DNA from: Afifellaceae bacterium
GTDB lineage: Bacteria; Pseudomonadota; Alphaproteobacteria; Rhizobiales; Afifellaceae
Length of the DNA: 64,000 nt
NCBI GenBank assembly: GCA_028281235.1
Contig: JANQKG010000029.1
Span: 32,106-96,105 of the forward strand
Direction of reading: 5' to 3'
The notes beneath the pieces were generated by a model. The model was not told the DNA's origin. It did no database searches and worked only from the letters and a program-made list of their open reading frames with translations. Numbering within the stretch: position 1 is the first letter of the stretch; each line of letters opens with the position of its first letter. Positions 35,407 through 43,913 of the stretch are shown here, piece by piece. The position numbers and the translations under genes are program-made.

Positions 35407-36615
35407 TTAGCGGCGCGTAAGCCCGGCCGCGCAGAAAGCCGCGATGACCCCGCCGATTCCAAGCACGGCAAACGTCCAGCCCCACACGAAGGCCGGGCGC
35501 CAGGCCATCGCCGTCGCAGCGTCAAAGGTGAAGCCGGCGGCGAGCGGGGCGATGGCCCCGGCGCCGAAGCCCAGCAGTGATCTGAGCGCCAGGACAGCCC
35601 CGAGCCGGCCCGGCTCGGTGACTTCCGTGATCGCTGTGGTGAGCACCGGGGAGTCGCCGATGGTGAGGAAGGCGTAGAGGATCGCCAGCGCCAGCACGAT
35701 CCACACGGGAAGCCAGATGACCCAGCCGATCGACAGCGACAGGATCGCGGCGGCGGCTGCCACGCCGAGGAGCACGGTACGGCGGCCGAGCTGATCTGAC
35801 AGCGCGCCCATGACGAAGGAGGCCGTGGCGCCAATCAGATGCATGGCGCCGGTTGCCATGGCGCTTGACTGGCTGGCGGCGGCGATTGAGCTGCCGTTCA
35901 GCGTGTAGGCTGCGGCGATGAGGGCAGGGAGCCAGGCCCAGCTCCCCAGAAGCTCCCAGCAATGTGCGGTGTAGCCTGTCGTCAACAGCCGCGCATCGCG
36001 ACCGCCGAAGGTGTGCTGCCAGATGCTGCCGCGCGACGTGCGCGGGTGGACACGGTTGGGCGTGCCACGCAGGCAGATGAGAAGCAGGACCGCACCGACG
36101 GCCGGTGCGAGTCCCGTCAGGATGAACGCGGCCTGGTAGCCTCCCTGACTGAGGGCCAGTCCGCTCAGGATCAATGAGCCGGCATATCCCACCGAGGTGG
36201 ACGCGATGAGCCAACCCATGGCCGTGCCGCGCCTAACCGGATCGGTGCGCTCCGAGAAGAGCATGATCAGCGGCGTGTAGACGCCGCCTTGGGCCAGCCC
36301 GACCAGTCCATAGAGGAGCGTTGCGCTCAGCCAGTCGCGGGCGAAGAACCCGAATGCGGCGGAGGCGGCTGCGCTCGCAATTGCGGAGATCTCCACGGCG
36401 CGTCTTGCGCCGATATGATCGGCGGCCCACGCGAAGCCGAAAAGCGAGGCCGCGTAACTGATTGTGAATGCTGTGATAATGGCTCCGGCTTCGGCGCCGT
36501 TGATCTGCCACTCATCGAGCAGGATCGGGATGACCGCTGCGACGGTCATGAAGTTAGCGAAAAGGAGGATCCGGGCGGCGCTGACCGCGAATGTCCAACG
36601 ATCGATCTGGAGCAT
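35407..36615 (-). CDS. MFS transporter
   Basis: 402 aa with 12 predicted membrane segments. AADHIGARRAVEI is a MFS motif A variant; MGALSDQLGRRTVLLG in the second half is a clearer copy. It belongs to the MFS_1 superfamily, but I cannot assign substrate or direction. Start at ATG 36615 (MLQIDRW); an upstream ATG at 36648 would overlap the YbdK gene by 16 bp. It is likely read with the YbdK gene upstream of it. Confidence 0.82.
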   Translation of the reverse strand: MLQIDRWTFAVSAARILLFANFMTVAAVIPILLDEWQINGAEAGAIITAFTISYAASLFGFAWAADHIGARRAVEISAIASAAASAAFGFFARDWLSATLLYGLVGLAQGGVYTPLIMLFSERTDPVRRGTAMGWLIASTSVGYAGSLILSGLALSQGGYQAAFILTGLAPAVGAVLLLICLRGTPNRVHPRTSRGSIWQHTFGGRDARLLTTGYTAHCWELLGSWAWLPALIAAAYTLNGSSIAAASQSSAMATGAMHLIGATASFVMGALSDQLGRRTVLLGVAAAAAILSLSIGWVIWLPVWIVLALAILYAFLTIGDSPVLTTAITEVTEPGRLGAVLALRSLLGFGAGAIAPLAAGFTFDAATAMAWRPAFVWGWTFAVLGIGGVIAAFCAAGLTRR

Positions 36616-36632
36616 GGCGCATTGGCGGAGAG

Positions 36633-37787
36633 CTAGCTCGCCTCGCACCCCTCAAGCGTTTCGACGATCAGATGGTCGACGACGCGGCAGAGCGCTTCCC
36701 GCTGGTCGGCGCCGTCCGCCATGGCCCGGTTGAAGATATCGAGCTGGCGGTCAGCGCTGGTGCCTTCCGCGGCGATCACGCGCAGCCGCTCCACTTCGGC
36801 CAGACAGCCCAGAGCATCCGCCTCGTCGGCGATGAGCGCGATCAACTCCTCCATAAGATCGGAGAACGGCACGGACTCACCGCGGCCGAAGTCGATGAGC
36901 TCGCCGCTGACGCCGTTGAGCTGAGCAAGCCAGCGGTTCTCCGCGATCAGCGGCGGAAGGTATTGGCGCCAGCGCTGGTTCTTCCGCTTCAGCGTGGTCA
37001 GCATATGCACGATCGATTGGAAGGTCGCCGCAATGGCGATGCCGTCCTCCAGCCGTGTGCAGATGTCGGCGATGCGCATTTCCAACGTCGGGAATCGCGC
37101 GGACGGGCGCAGGTCCCACCAGATCTTGGTGGCATCTTCGATGCAGTTGAGGTCAACCAGAAGATCTACCATACGGTTGTATTCGCCGGCGCTGCCGAAC
37201 GTCTGCGGCAGTCCGGCGCGCGGCAGCTCGATGGAGATCGACGAGCGGTAGGATTTCAGGCCGGTATTGCTTCCCCGCCAGAACGGCGATGAGGTGGAGA
37301 GCGCCAGGAGGTGCGGCAGAAAATAGGTCAGCTGCCCGTGCAGGTCGATCCTGAGCTCATCGTCGGGCACCGACACGTGCACATGCATGCCGCAGATGAG
37401 GAGCCGCCGGGCGACGGCGCGCAGGTCCCGCGCCAGCTGGGTGTAGCGCTCCTTGTCGGTCGTGACCTGTGTGCTCCAATCGGCGATCGGGTGCGTGGAG
37501 GCGGCGACCAGCCCCATGCCGTGCCTTTTAGCCTCCGCTGCGATGGTGCGGCGATAGAATGCCAGCTCGTGGCGTGCCTCTGCGATGGTTTCGCAGACGC
37601 GCGTTCCGACCTCGATCTGGCAGCGGAGAAACTCCGGCGTGACGTGCTCGCCGAGCAGCCAGCGGCACGTCTTCATAAAGGCTTCCGGTGGGTCGACGTA
37701 GAGGTCTCGCGTCTCTAGGTCGACGAGGAGATATTCCTCCTCAATCCCGATCGTTGACGGTTCGTCGATTGCCATTTCATGAAGCAA
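36633..37787 (-). CDS. Carboxylate-amine ligase, YbdK (GCS2) family
   Basis: 384 aa, glutamate-cysteine-ligase type 2 fold. The N-terminal IGIEEEYLLVD strand carries the conserved metal-binding glutamates, GMHVHVSVPDDELRIDL is the conserved HVHV metal/nucleotide motif and RPSARFPTLEMRIADICTR the C-terminal catalytic strand. E. coli YbdK has weak glutamate-cysteine ligase activity; plant-like functions differ. Its genomic place two genes from gor suggests a glutathione-like thiol role, but the true amine substrate is unknown. Start 37787 or 37775 (both ATG), neither with a clear ribosome site. Confidence 0.88.
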   Translation of the reverse strand: MLHEMAIDEPSTIGIEEEYLLVDLETRDLYVDPPEAFMKTCRWLLGEHVTPEFLRCQIEVGTRVCETIAEARHELAFYRRTIAAEAKRHGMGLVAASTHPIADWSTQVTTDKERYTQLARDLRAVARRLLICGMHVHVSVPDDELRIDLHGQLTYFLPHLLALSTSSPFWRGSNTGLKSYRSSISIELPRAGLPQTFGSAGEYNRMVDLLVDLNCIEDATKIWWDLRPSARFPTLEMRIADICTRLEDGIAIAATFQSIVHMLTTLKRKNQRWRQYLPPLIAENRWLAQLNGVSGELIDFGRGESVPFSDLMEELIALIADEADALGCLAEVERLRVIAAEGTSADRQLDIFNRAMADGADQREALCRVVDHLIVETLEGCEAS

Positions 37788-37849
37788 TCATGACGAGACG
37801 CCAAATGCCAGCCCGATTTGGCGCTGCGCAGCCTGGTTTTGACGGCTGT

Positions 37850-38641
37850 CTAGCGGGTGGCGCGAACGTCGCGCGGCCAGGCGAAAATCTTGTGGCGGAA
37901 GTGGCTGCGCACTTTGCCCATCAGTTCGCGCATGGCGTCTTCACGGTTCGGGTGGCCGTCGTGGCTGCGCATGACCTTCAACAGGCAGGGCAGGAGCCGG
38001 GCGAATTTGTCCTTGTCGGCAAGGAGGTTAGCGACGGAATCGGCGACCGCCTCCAGCGGCGGGGAAAGATTGTCGAGCCAAAGCTCGATATAGGCATGGG
38101 GCGGCACACGGCAGCCGACCGCCTTGGCTTCGGCCTTCACGTAGTTGAGCACTGCAACGCGCGCCGCCGCCCCTAGCGTTCCATCCGGCATAGCCAATTG
38201 CAGCAAGGCAAAGACGCCGTCGCGGGTGGCCTCCTGCAGGGCGGCAAGTGCCACAGAATCGGGATCGCGGTAGGCACCATTCAGGTAGGGGGCCAAGAGC
38301 GCCATCTGCTCGTGGCTCGACAGAATGCGGCCTGTCCTGAGATCGGCAATCGATATGAAGCGGTCGACCCGGAACGTCCGCGCCTCATCACGGACATTGC
38401 AATGCGCCCTGATGGCCGCCGGGTGTATCGGATCAACAGCCAGGCAGCGGATGGTGCGCGTGCTGTCCCATCCGCGACTGTCGCAATATTCCAGCGCGAA
38501 GGTCAGCCCGCGGATCGATTGATCGGAGAAATCGTTGGTTCCGTCGGGGTCGTCGTCAAGCGGCGCGTACTCACGAAAGCGCGCGGGAGGGGCGAGCGGA
38601 CGCTCGCCGTGCCTGACAAACCAGTCTACGACCCCCTGCAT
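37850..38641 (-). CDS. WYL-domain protein with TerB-like C-terminal region
   Basis: 263 aa. The N-terminal half is a WYL fold: IRGLTFALEYCDSRGWDSTRTIRCLAVDP, then RAHCNVRDEARTFRVDRFISIADL, matching the WYL pattern of an SH3-like strand pair ending in a conserved Arg-x3-Asp-Arg-Ile. The C-terminal half (LLQLAMPDGTLGAAARVAVLNYVKAEAKA) resembles the TerB/tellurite-resistance helical repeat. There is no HTH, so it is not a classical WYL transcription factor. Start ATG 38641 follows GGGGGAG at close spacing. Role unknown; WYL domains bind ligands or nucleic acids in defence and stress settings. Confidence 0.7.
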   Translation of the reverse strand: MQGVVDWFVRHGERPLAPPARFREYAPLDDDPDGTNDFSDQSIRGLTFALEYCDSRGWDSTRTIRCLAVDPIHPAAIRAHCNVRDEARTFRVDRFISIADLRTGRILSSHEQMALLAPYLNGAYRDPDSVALAALQEATRDGVFALLQLAMPDGTLGAAARVAVLNYVKAEAKAVGCRVPPHAYIELWLDNLSPPLEAVADSVANLLADKDKFARLLPCLLKVMRSHDGHPNREDAMRELMGKVRSHFRHKIFAWPRDVRATR

Positions 38642-38940
38642 AGCTCCCCCTGAGCCTGCCCCGTCCTCATGCAACACTAGTGCGCCCCCGCACTCAAGGG
38701 GTCCCGGCCCAGATAGATCATTAAATGGCTTGCGTGATGTGCTCGTGACACGTTCACGACGCTTTGTGCAACTTCAGAGAGTTGTTCTATTACCGTGAGT
38801 TGGCCCGGGTCGGTTTAACCTATTTGTTTGCAGAAAGGTCGGCGCGATACCACCGAATCCCGTGATTCGACCGCTGACGATAACGTCCTGTTTACTGTGC
38901 CGGCGCAAACTGCCGACGGTTCAGCGCGGGGGATCGGCAT
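38642..38940. other. Divergent promoter region of WYL and PilZ genes
   Basis: About 300 bp without a gene between the two divergent genes. It includes a short palindrome (TCGTGA-CACGT-TCACGA at 38743-38759) that may be an operator. No other structure seen. Confidence 0.4.
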
Positions 38941-39240
38941 ATGCGCGACAGACGTCGCGAGCGGCGCAAACGGGTCCTGAAGGAGGGCAAGTTGATGCTC
39001 ACCGAGTGGGTCTCGGTGCGATGCATGGTGCGCGACATCAGCCCCGGCGGCGCTCGGCTTGAGTTTGACGGACCCGTCGATCTACCGAACGCATTTCATT
39101 TGTGTCTGGTCACCGCCGACCTGACGATCCCCGCCGTTCCTGCCTGGCAGCGGCGCGACGAGGCAGGCATCCGCTTCACCGGTGTTGGCGTGGCCGGCAA
39201 CGTCGACAACACGCCCAAGCGCGCCTCGAAGGCAGCCTGA
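38941..39240 (+). CDS. PilZ-domain protein (probable c-di-GMP receptor)
   Basis: 99 aa, essentially one PilZ domain. The N-terminal RRRERRKRVLKEG supplies the RxxxR motif and DISPGGARLEFDGPVDLP the (D/N)xSxxG motif, both needed for cyclic-di-GMP binding. The strand VPAWQRRDEAGIRFTGV completes the barrel. GGGGGA precedes the ATG by seven to eight bases. Single-domain PilZ proteins act as adaptors in motility, polysaccharide export or development; the partner here is not evident. Confidence 0.88.
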   Translation: MRDRRRERRKRVLKEGKLMLTEWVSVRCMVRDISPGGARLEFDGPVDLPNAFHLCLVTADLTIPAVPAWQRRDEAGIRFTGVGVAGNVDNTPKRASKAA

Positions 39241-39400
39241 TCTAAGACGGGCGCGGCCTCGCAGCAGCGGCGGCGAGGCCGTACTCGCGCCATGTCGGCA
39301 TAGCCGAGCATGTTTCGGTTTGCGCATGGCGGCCGGAATCGGCAATCTGGTTGCTCCAATTCCTGTAGCGTTTGCCGTCGCGAAGTTGAGCGTGGGTGGT

Positions 39401-40303
39401 ATGAACATCGCGGTCGCCGATGCCGGCAAGGCATCCTCAACGGCCGCCAAGACGATCGCGCGGCCGCGTGACCTCAGGCCCTGGCTGTTGCTGCCGGCTG
39501 TTGCGGCTGTCCTGGCCATCAGCATCGTTCCGCTCCTCTATGCGCTGTTGCTCAGCCTTGAGGCCGCTCCGAACGGCTTTGAAGACTTGCGTGCCGATCC
39601 AAGTTTCTGGGAAGCCGCGCGGCGGACGCTCCTTCTGGCGTCGATCGCGCTGCCGATTGAGCTTGTGCTTGGTTTGGCACTCGCCGGATTGTTGGCGAAG
39701 CCCATGCCGGGCAGGCGCCTTTTCGTTGTGCTTCTGGCGTTGCCGGCCCTCGTTGCGCCGGCGGTTTCCGGTGTGACGTGGCGCCTCCTGTTCGACAACG
39801 ATTATGGGCCGGTCAACCACATCCTCAGCGCGATTAGCGGCAGCGCGGTGATGACGCTGTGGACGCAGGATCCGAGCTTCGCCTTTCGTGCCGTGTTGAT
39901 TGCCGATATCTGGCAATGGACCCCGTTCATGTTCCTGCTGATGTTTGCGGCGTTGACGAATGTAAGCCGCGGGCAGCGCGAGGCGGCCGCAATCAACGAT
40001 GCCGGCCCCTGGCGGACGTTCTTCAGGGTCGTGCTACCGGCGCTGCTGCCGGCAATTGTCGTGGCGGTGCTGATCCGCGGGCTCGACCTGCTCAGGCTTT
40101 TTGATGTCGTATGGGTGCTGACGCGCGGCGGGCCGGAGGCCACCACCGAGACACTCTCCGTGTTCGTCTATCTGGGGCTTATCGAGGGCGGCGGCACTGC
40201 CGGTTCAGCAGCGCTTGCCTTCACCACGCTTCTTAGCGTCACGCTGCTTACAGCGTTATTGGTCGTCTATCTCGGGCGCAACCGGCAAGGTGAGGCAACA
40301 TGA
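39401..40303 (+). CDS. Sugar-type ABC transporter permease (MalF/UgpA-like)
   Basis: 300 aa with about six to seven membrane segments. EAA loop: REAAAINDAGPWRTFFRVVLPALLPA. The profile is that of the CUT1 carbohydrate family (RPWLLLPAVAAVLAISIVPLLYALLLS start, TRGGPEATTETLSVFVY end). The first gene of a permease-permease-ATPase operon; no periplasmic binding protein gene precedes it, only 160 bp of intergenic DNA after the PilZ gene. Start ATG 39401 (MNIAVADAGK) chosen because residues encoded upstream look non-coding. Confidence 0.86.
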   Translation: MNIAVADAGKASSTAAKTIARPRDLRPWLLLPAVAAVLAISIVPLLYALLLSLEAAPNGFEDLRADPSFWEAARRTLLLASIALPIELVLGLALAGLLAKPMPGRRLFVVLLALPALVAPAVSGVTWRLLFDNDYGPVNHILSAISGSAVMTLWTQDPSFAFRAVLIADIWQWTPFMFLLMFAALTNVSRGQREAAAINDAGPWRTFFRVVLPALLPAIVVAVLIRGLDLLRLFDVVWVLTRGGPEATTETLSVFVYLGLIEGGGTAGSAALAFTTLLSVTLLTALLVVYLGRNRQGEAT

Positions 40304-41133
40304 ACGGGGGCATGAATTGGCGTGCTGCTGCATGGCTCGGGGTGCGCTACGCCGTGGCAATTGTCGCGCTCGTTGTGTTTCTCTTCCCGCTTTATTGGCT
40401 CGCTGTCACTGCCATGAAGACGCCGGAGGAAGTCCTCACCTATCCGCCGGTTTGGTGGCCGGCTGCGCCGCAGTTCAAGAGCTTCGCAATATTGTTTGAG
40501 CGTGAGACGCTTTGGGTGATCGCCAACAGTCTCATCGTGGCGGTTCTTTCCACGGCCTTGGCGGTGTCGCTTGGAACCATATCCGCCTACGCGCTTGCCC
40601 GGTCCGGGCTCGGCGGCAGATTTTTTGCGGCATGGGCCGTGGCGAGCCGCTTGGTGCCGCCGGTCCTGCTTGCGCTTCTCGCCGTCCTGGCGTTCGGCCG
40701 CTTCGGCTGGGCGGGCAGTCTTGTTACGCTGGTGACGGTCCTGACGATCTTCAACCTGCCTTACGTGATGTGGATGATGCGCGGCTATTTCCGCGACGTG
40801 CCGATTGCCTTGGAGGAGACGGCGCTCGTCGCTGGGCTCACCCGGCGGCAGCTTCCTGTCATGGTTGCCTGGCCGATCGTGCGTGGCGGCGTTTTCGCCA
40901 CCACCGCCTTTACCTTCGTGCTGGCTTGGAACGAGCTTGCCTTCGCGCTCGTGTTAGCTGGCGACAGCGCCATGACGCTGCCGGTCCTCCTGGCGGAGAT
41001 CGGCACCCAGCCTGAGGCCAGGGGTGGCGTGGCAGCGCTTTGTCTGGTGGCCGTTGCGCCGGTGCTCGTCGCGTTGATCTTCATGCATGGCCGGCTGGCG
41101 CGAACGCTGTCGCTTGGGCTGGTCAGGGATTGA
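40300..41133 (+). CDS. Sugar-type ABC transporter permease (MalG/UgpE-like)
   Basis: 277 aa. Begins AVAIVALVVFLFPLYWLAVTAMKTPEEV (CUT1 signature), with the EAA loop EETALVAGLTRRQLPVMVAWPIVRGG. Partner of the MalF-like permease, whose gene it overlaps by 4 bp. An in-frame ATG five codons later (40312) is an alternative start. It precedes the ATPase gene by 3 bp. Confidence 0.88.
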   Translation: MNGGMNWRAAAWLGVRYAVAIVALVVFLFPLYWLAVTAMKTPEEVLTYPPVWWPAAPQFKSFAILFERETLWVIANSLIVAVLSTALAVSLGTISAYALARSGLGGRFFAAWAVASRLVPPVLLALLAVLAFGRFGWAGSLVTLVTVLTIFNLPYVMWMMRGYFRDVPIALEETALVAGLTRRQLPVMVAWPIVRGGVFATTAFTFVLAWNELAFALVLAGDSAMTLPVLLAEIGTQPEARGGVAALCLVAVAPVLVALIFMHGRLARTLSLGLVRD

Positions 41134-41136
41134 GGC

Positions 41137-42258
41137 ATGGCCAACGTTTCGATTTCCGGATTGACGAAGTCGGTTGGCCGCGCGCGCGTGCTGAAGAACA
41201 TCGATCTCGCCATTCAGGACGGTGAGTTCGTCGTCGTCGTGGGGCCCTCCGGCAGCGGCAAGTCGATGCTCCTGCGGACGCTTGCCGGGCTGGAGACGGC
41301 CGACGCCGGAACCATCGCATTCGACGGCGAGCCGGTGAACGATCTGATGCCGCGCGACCGCAACGTCGCCCTGGTGCCGCAGGCGCCGGTGCTGTTTCCA
41401 ACCCTGTCGGTCTTTGAGAACATCGCGTTTGGGCTGCGCACGCGTGGCCTCGCTCGCGCGGAAATCACCAAGCGTGTCGAACGGGCCGGCGCCCTCGTCG
41501 ATCTCCCCGCCCGGCTCAGCCGGCCGGTGCGTGGTCTTACTGCAGGCGAGTGCCAGAAGGTCGCGGTCGCCCAATCGATTGCTCGCGACGCGCTCGTCCA
41601 TCTGTTCGACGAGCCGCTGTCACGGCTCGACAATGCCCGCCGCGAACCCATGCGCGCTGCCCTGAAGCAGCTGCATCAGGAAAAGAGGATGACGATCGTC
41701 TATGTCACGCAGAACCACATGGAGGCGATGAACCTCGCCGACCGCATCGTGCTTCTGCGCGACGGCGCGGTGGAGCAACAGGGCACACCGGTTGAACTGT
41801 TCGAGCGGCCCGCCTCGCGCTTTGTTGCCGGGTTCTTCGGGGCGCTGAAGATGAATTTTCTGACCGGGACGATCGCGCGTAACGAAGCGGGACCGGCCGT
41901 GCGGCTCGCCAATGGCGGCATGAGCGTGCCGCTGCCGCCGAACCGGCTGCCGCAGAGCATGGCCGACGGTACGTCCGTCTTTCTCGGCCTGAGGCCGGAA
42001 CACATGGCGCGCGCCGTGCGTGTCTCGCCGCCCGACGGCACGATGCGTTACGAGGCGAAGATTGAGCTTCTACAGCCGACGGGCCCGCGCGTCTGCGCAA
42101 CGTTCCGCATGGGGGAGGAGCCGGTGGTGGCGGAATTGCAGGCGCATGATGTCAGCGCGCCGGGCGAAACCGTAGCCATCGACATCAATTTGAAGCGGGC
42201 GACGCTGTTCGACGCTGAGACGGAGAAGACCCTGTCGCCGGAGGGTGCTGTGGCGTAG
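41137..42258 (+). CDS. Atypical MalK/UgpC-like ABC ATPase
   Basis: 373 aa. Walker A GPSGSGKSM (36-44), Q-loop Gln82, Walker B LFDEP (Asp158, Glu159), D-loop SRLD, and a C-terminal TOBE/regulatory domain with FLGLRPEHM. Two functional motifs depart from the family: the signature LSGGQ is LTAGE (134-138), and the H-loop histidine of the VTHDQ motif is Gln192 (VTQNH; a His lies two positions later). It should bind nucleotide but hydrolysis may be slow or differently controlled. Third gene of the binding-protein-less CUT1 operon. Confidence 0.87.
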   Translation: MANVSISGLTKSVGRARVLKNIDLAIQDGEFVVVVGPSGSGKSMLLRTLAGLETADAGTIAFDGEPVNDLMPRDRNVALVPQAPVLFPTLSVFENIAFGLRTRGLARAEITKRVERAGALVDLPARLSRPVRGLTAGECQKVAVAQSIARDALVHLFDEPLSRLDNARREPMRAALKQLHQEKRMTIVYVTQNHMEAMNLADRIVLLRDGAVEQQGTPVELFERPASRFVAGFFGALKMNFLTGTIARNEAGPAVRLANGGMSVPLPPNRLPQSMADGTSVFLGLRPEHMARAVRVSPPDGTMRYEAKIELLQPTGPRVCATFRMGEEPVVAELQAHDVSAPGETVAIDINLKRATLFDAETEKTLSPEGAVA

Positions 42259-42353
42259 ATCGTTATCTCAAAGGCCTTGCGTGTTGACCGGGATCAATGC
42301 GGCGGCGGGAGAGTAGCGTCTCTGACACGAACACCAGTAGCGAGGAGGCCTCA

Positions 42354-43913
42354 ATGGCAGAGCGCTACGATGCAGTCGTGATCGGATCAGGGCTCGGCGG
42401 ATTAACGGCGGGGGCGCTTTATGCGCATGCCGGAAAGCGGGTGCTGCTGCTTGAACGGAACGCCAATTTCGGCGGCGCTGCAACGACCTATCGTCACGGC
42501 ACCATGACGGTTGAGGGCTCGCTTCACGAGACTGCCGATCCGCGCGCAATCACCGATCCGAAAGGCGCGGTTCTGGAGGCGCTCGACCTTTACGACGACC
42601 TGGAGTTCGTGCGGGCCCCGAACATTTACGAAGTGCGTGGCTCAATTGTCGGGGAGCCGTTCGTGCTGCCGCACGGATTTGCGGCGATCGAGACTGCGCT
42701 GAGGGCGCGCTTCCCCCATCAGGAGAAGAACATCACGCCGTTCTTGCGCCATATGCGCCGCGCCCTGAAAGCGCTCGACTATGTGGGTGGCGGCCACAGC
42801 ACGCTCTGGCAAATCGCGCATGCGGCCGAACTGCCGCTGGAGCTCTGGGCGGTTGTGCGCGACTTCCGTTCGTCGCTGTCCGAGGTGTTCGAACGTTTCT
42901 TCGGTGACGATGAGGCGATCAAGATCGCGCTGGCTGCGAACCTGCATTATTACACGGACGACCCCGACGCACTCTGGTGGCTCGGCTACGCCTTGGGACA
43001 GGGGGGATACCTCGAGGGTGGCGGCCATTTTGTCAGAGGCGGCTCTCAGCAATTGAGCAACGGTCTGCTGAAGGCTCTTCGCGACGCAGGCGGCGAAGCG
43101 AAGTCGAGATGCGAAGTTTTTGATGTTGAGCTCAATTCCGAGGGCCGGGCGTCCGGCGTGCGCTATCGGGCCGGAAATAACGGAGCTGAGACGGTCGCCG
43201 AGGCGCCGGTGATTTTTGCCAACGCTGCGCCGCATCGGATCGCCGAGATGCTGCCAGGTGAGGCGCGCGATGCGTTCATGGCGCCTTATCGCGACAGGCC
43301 GCTCTCCATCACGCTGCTCTATGCAGCCTTTGGGCTGAAACGGCCGCCAGCCGAACTGGGCGTGACCCACTATTCGACGCAACTCCTTCCGGATTGGGTA
43401 CAGAAGCTCTCCGACTACAAGAAGAATGCTGACCTTTTGGCCGAGGCGCCGGGCGATCGCATGCCGCTTCTGGCGGTTGTCGACTATAGCCAAATCGACA
43501 GCGACCTGCGCGGCGACGGGCTCTATCCGTTAAGCGCCGACACAATCGATCAGGTTTCCAATTGGGAGGGGCTTGATGCGGAGGCCTACAGCGCGCGGAA
43601 GGATGCGTGGCTCGGGGCCATCATCAGATGCCTCGATCAGGAATGGCCTGGTTTTGCTGATTCTGTTGCGGAATCGACGATCATGACCGCTCGTTCGATG
43701 CGGGACTATTTGAACACGCCTGAGGGCGCGCTCTACGGCTTTGCCATGCACCCACCCCGTGGCCCGATCAAGGCACCGGTGCAGGTGGCGACGAGCGTTG
43801 AGGGTTTGTGGCTTGCCTCCTCATACGCGGGCAGCGGCGGATATTCCGGTGCGATGGGGAGCGGCGCCGCTGCCGCGCGCGCGGCTCTGAAAGCTGCCGA
43901 AGCGTCGGCCTAA
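42354..43913 (+). CDS. FAD-dependent oxidoreductase, phytoene-dehydrogenase-like
   Basis: 519 aa, NAD(P)-binding_8/amino-oxidase-type flavoprotein. N-terminal dinucleotide fold AVVIGSGLGGLTAGALYAHAGKRVLLLERNANFGGAATTY; C-terminal FAD-contact strand SVEGLWLASSYAGSGGYSGAMGSG. The architecture resembles phytoene desaturases and retinol saturase. The substrate is unknown; carotenoid synthesis genes (crtB, crtE) are absent nearby. GAGGAGG precedes the ATG. It follows the ABC ATPase by 95 bp and its stop overlaps the stop of the opposite SDR gene by 3 bp. Confidence 0.85.
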   Translation: MAERYDAVVIGSGLGGLTAGALYAHAGKRVLLLERNANFGGAATTYRHGTMTVEGSLHETADPRAITDPKGAVLEALDLYDDLEFVRAPNIYEVRGSIVGEPFVLPHGFAAIETALRARFPHQEKNITPFLRHMRRALKALDYVGGGHSTLWQIAHAAELPLELWAVVRDFRSSLSEVFERFFGDDEAIKIALAANLHYYTDDPDALWWLGYALGQGGYLEGGGHFVRGGSQQLSNGLLKALRDAGGEAKSRCEVFDVELNSEGRASGVRYRAGNNGAETVAEAPVIFANAAPHRIAEMLPGEARDAFMAPYRDRPLSITLLYAAFGLKRPPAELGVTHYSTQLLPDWVQKLSDYKKNADLLAEAPGDRMPLLAVVDYSQIDSDLRGDGLYPLSADTIDQVSNWEGLDAEAYSARKDAWLGAIIRCLDQEWPGFADSVAESTIMTARSMRDYLNTPEGALYGFAMHPPRGPIKAPVQVATSVEGLWLASSYAGSGGYSGAMGSGAAAARAALKAAEASA

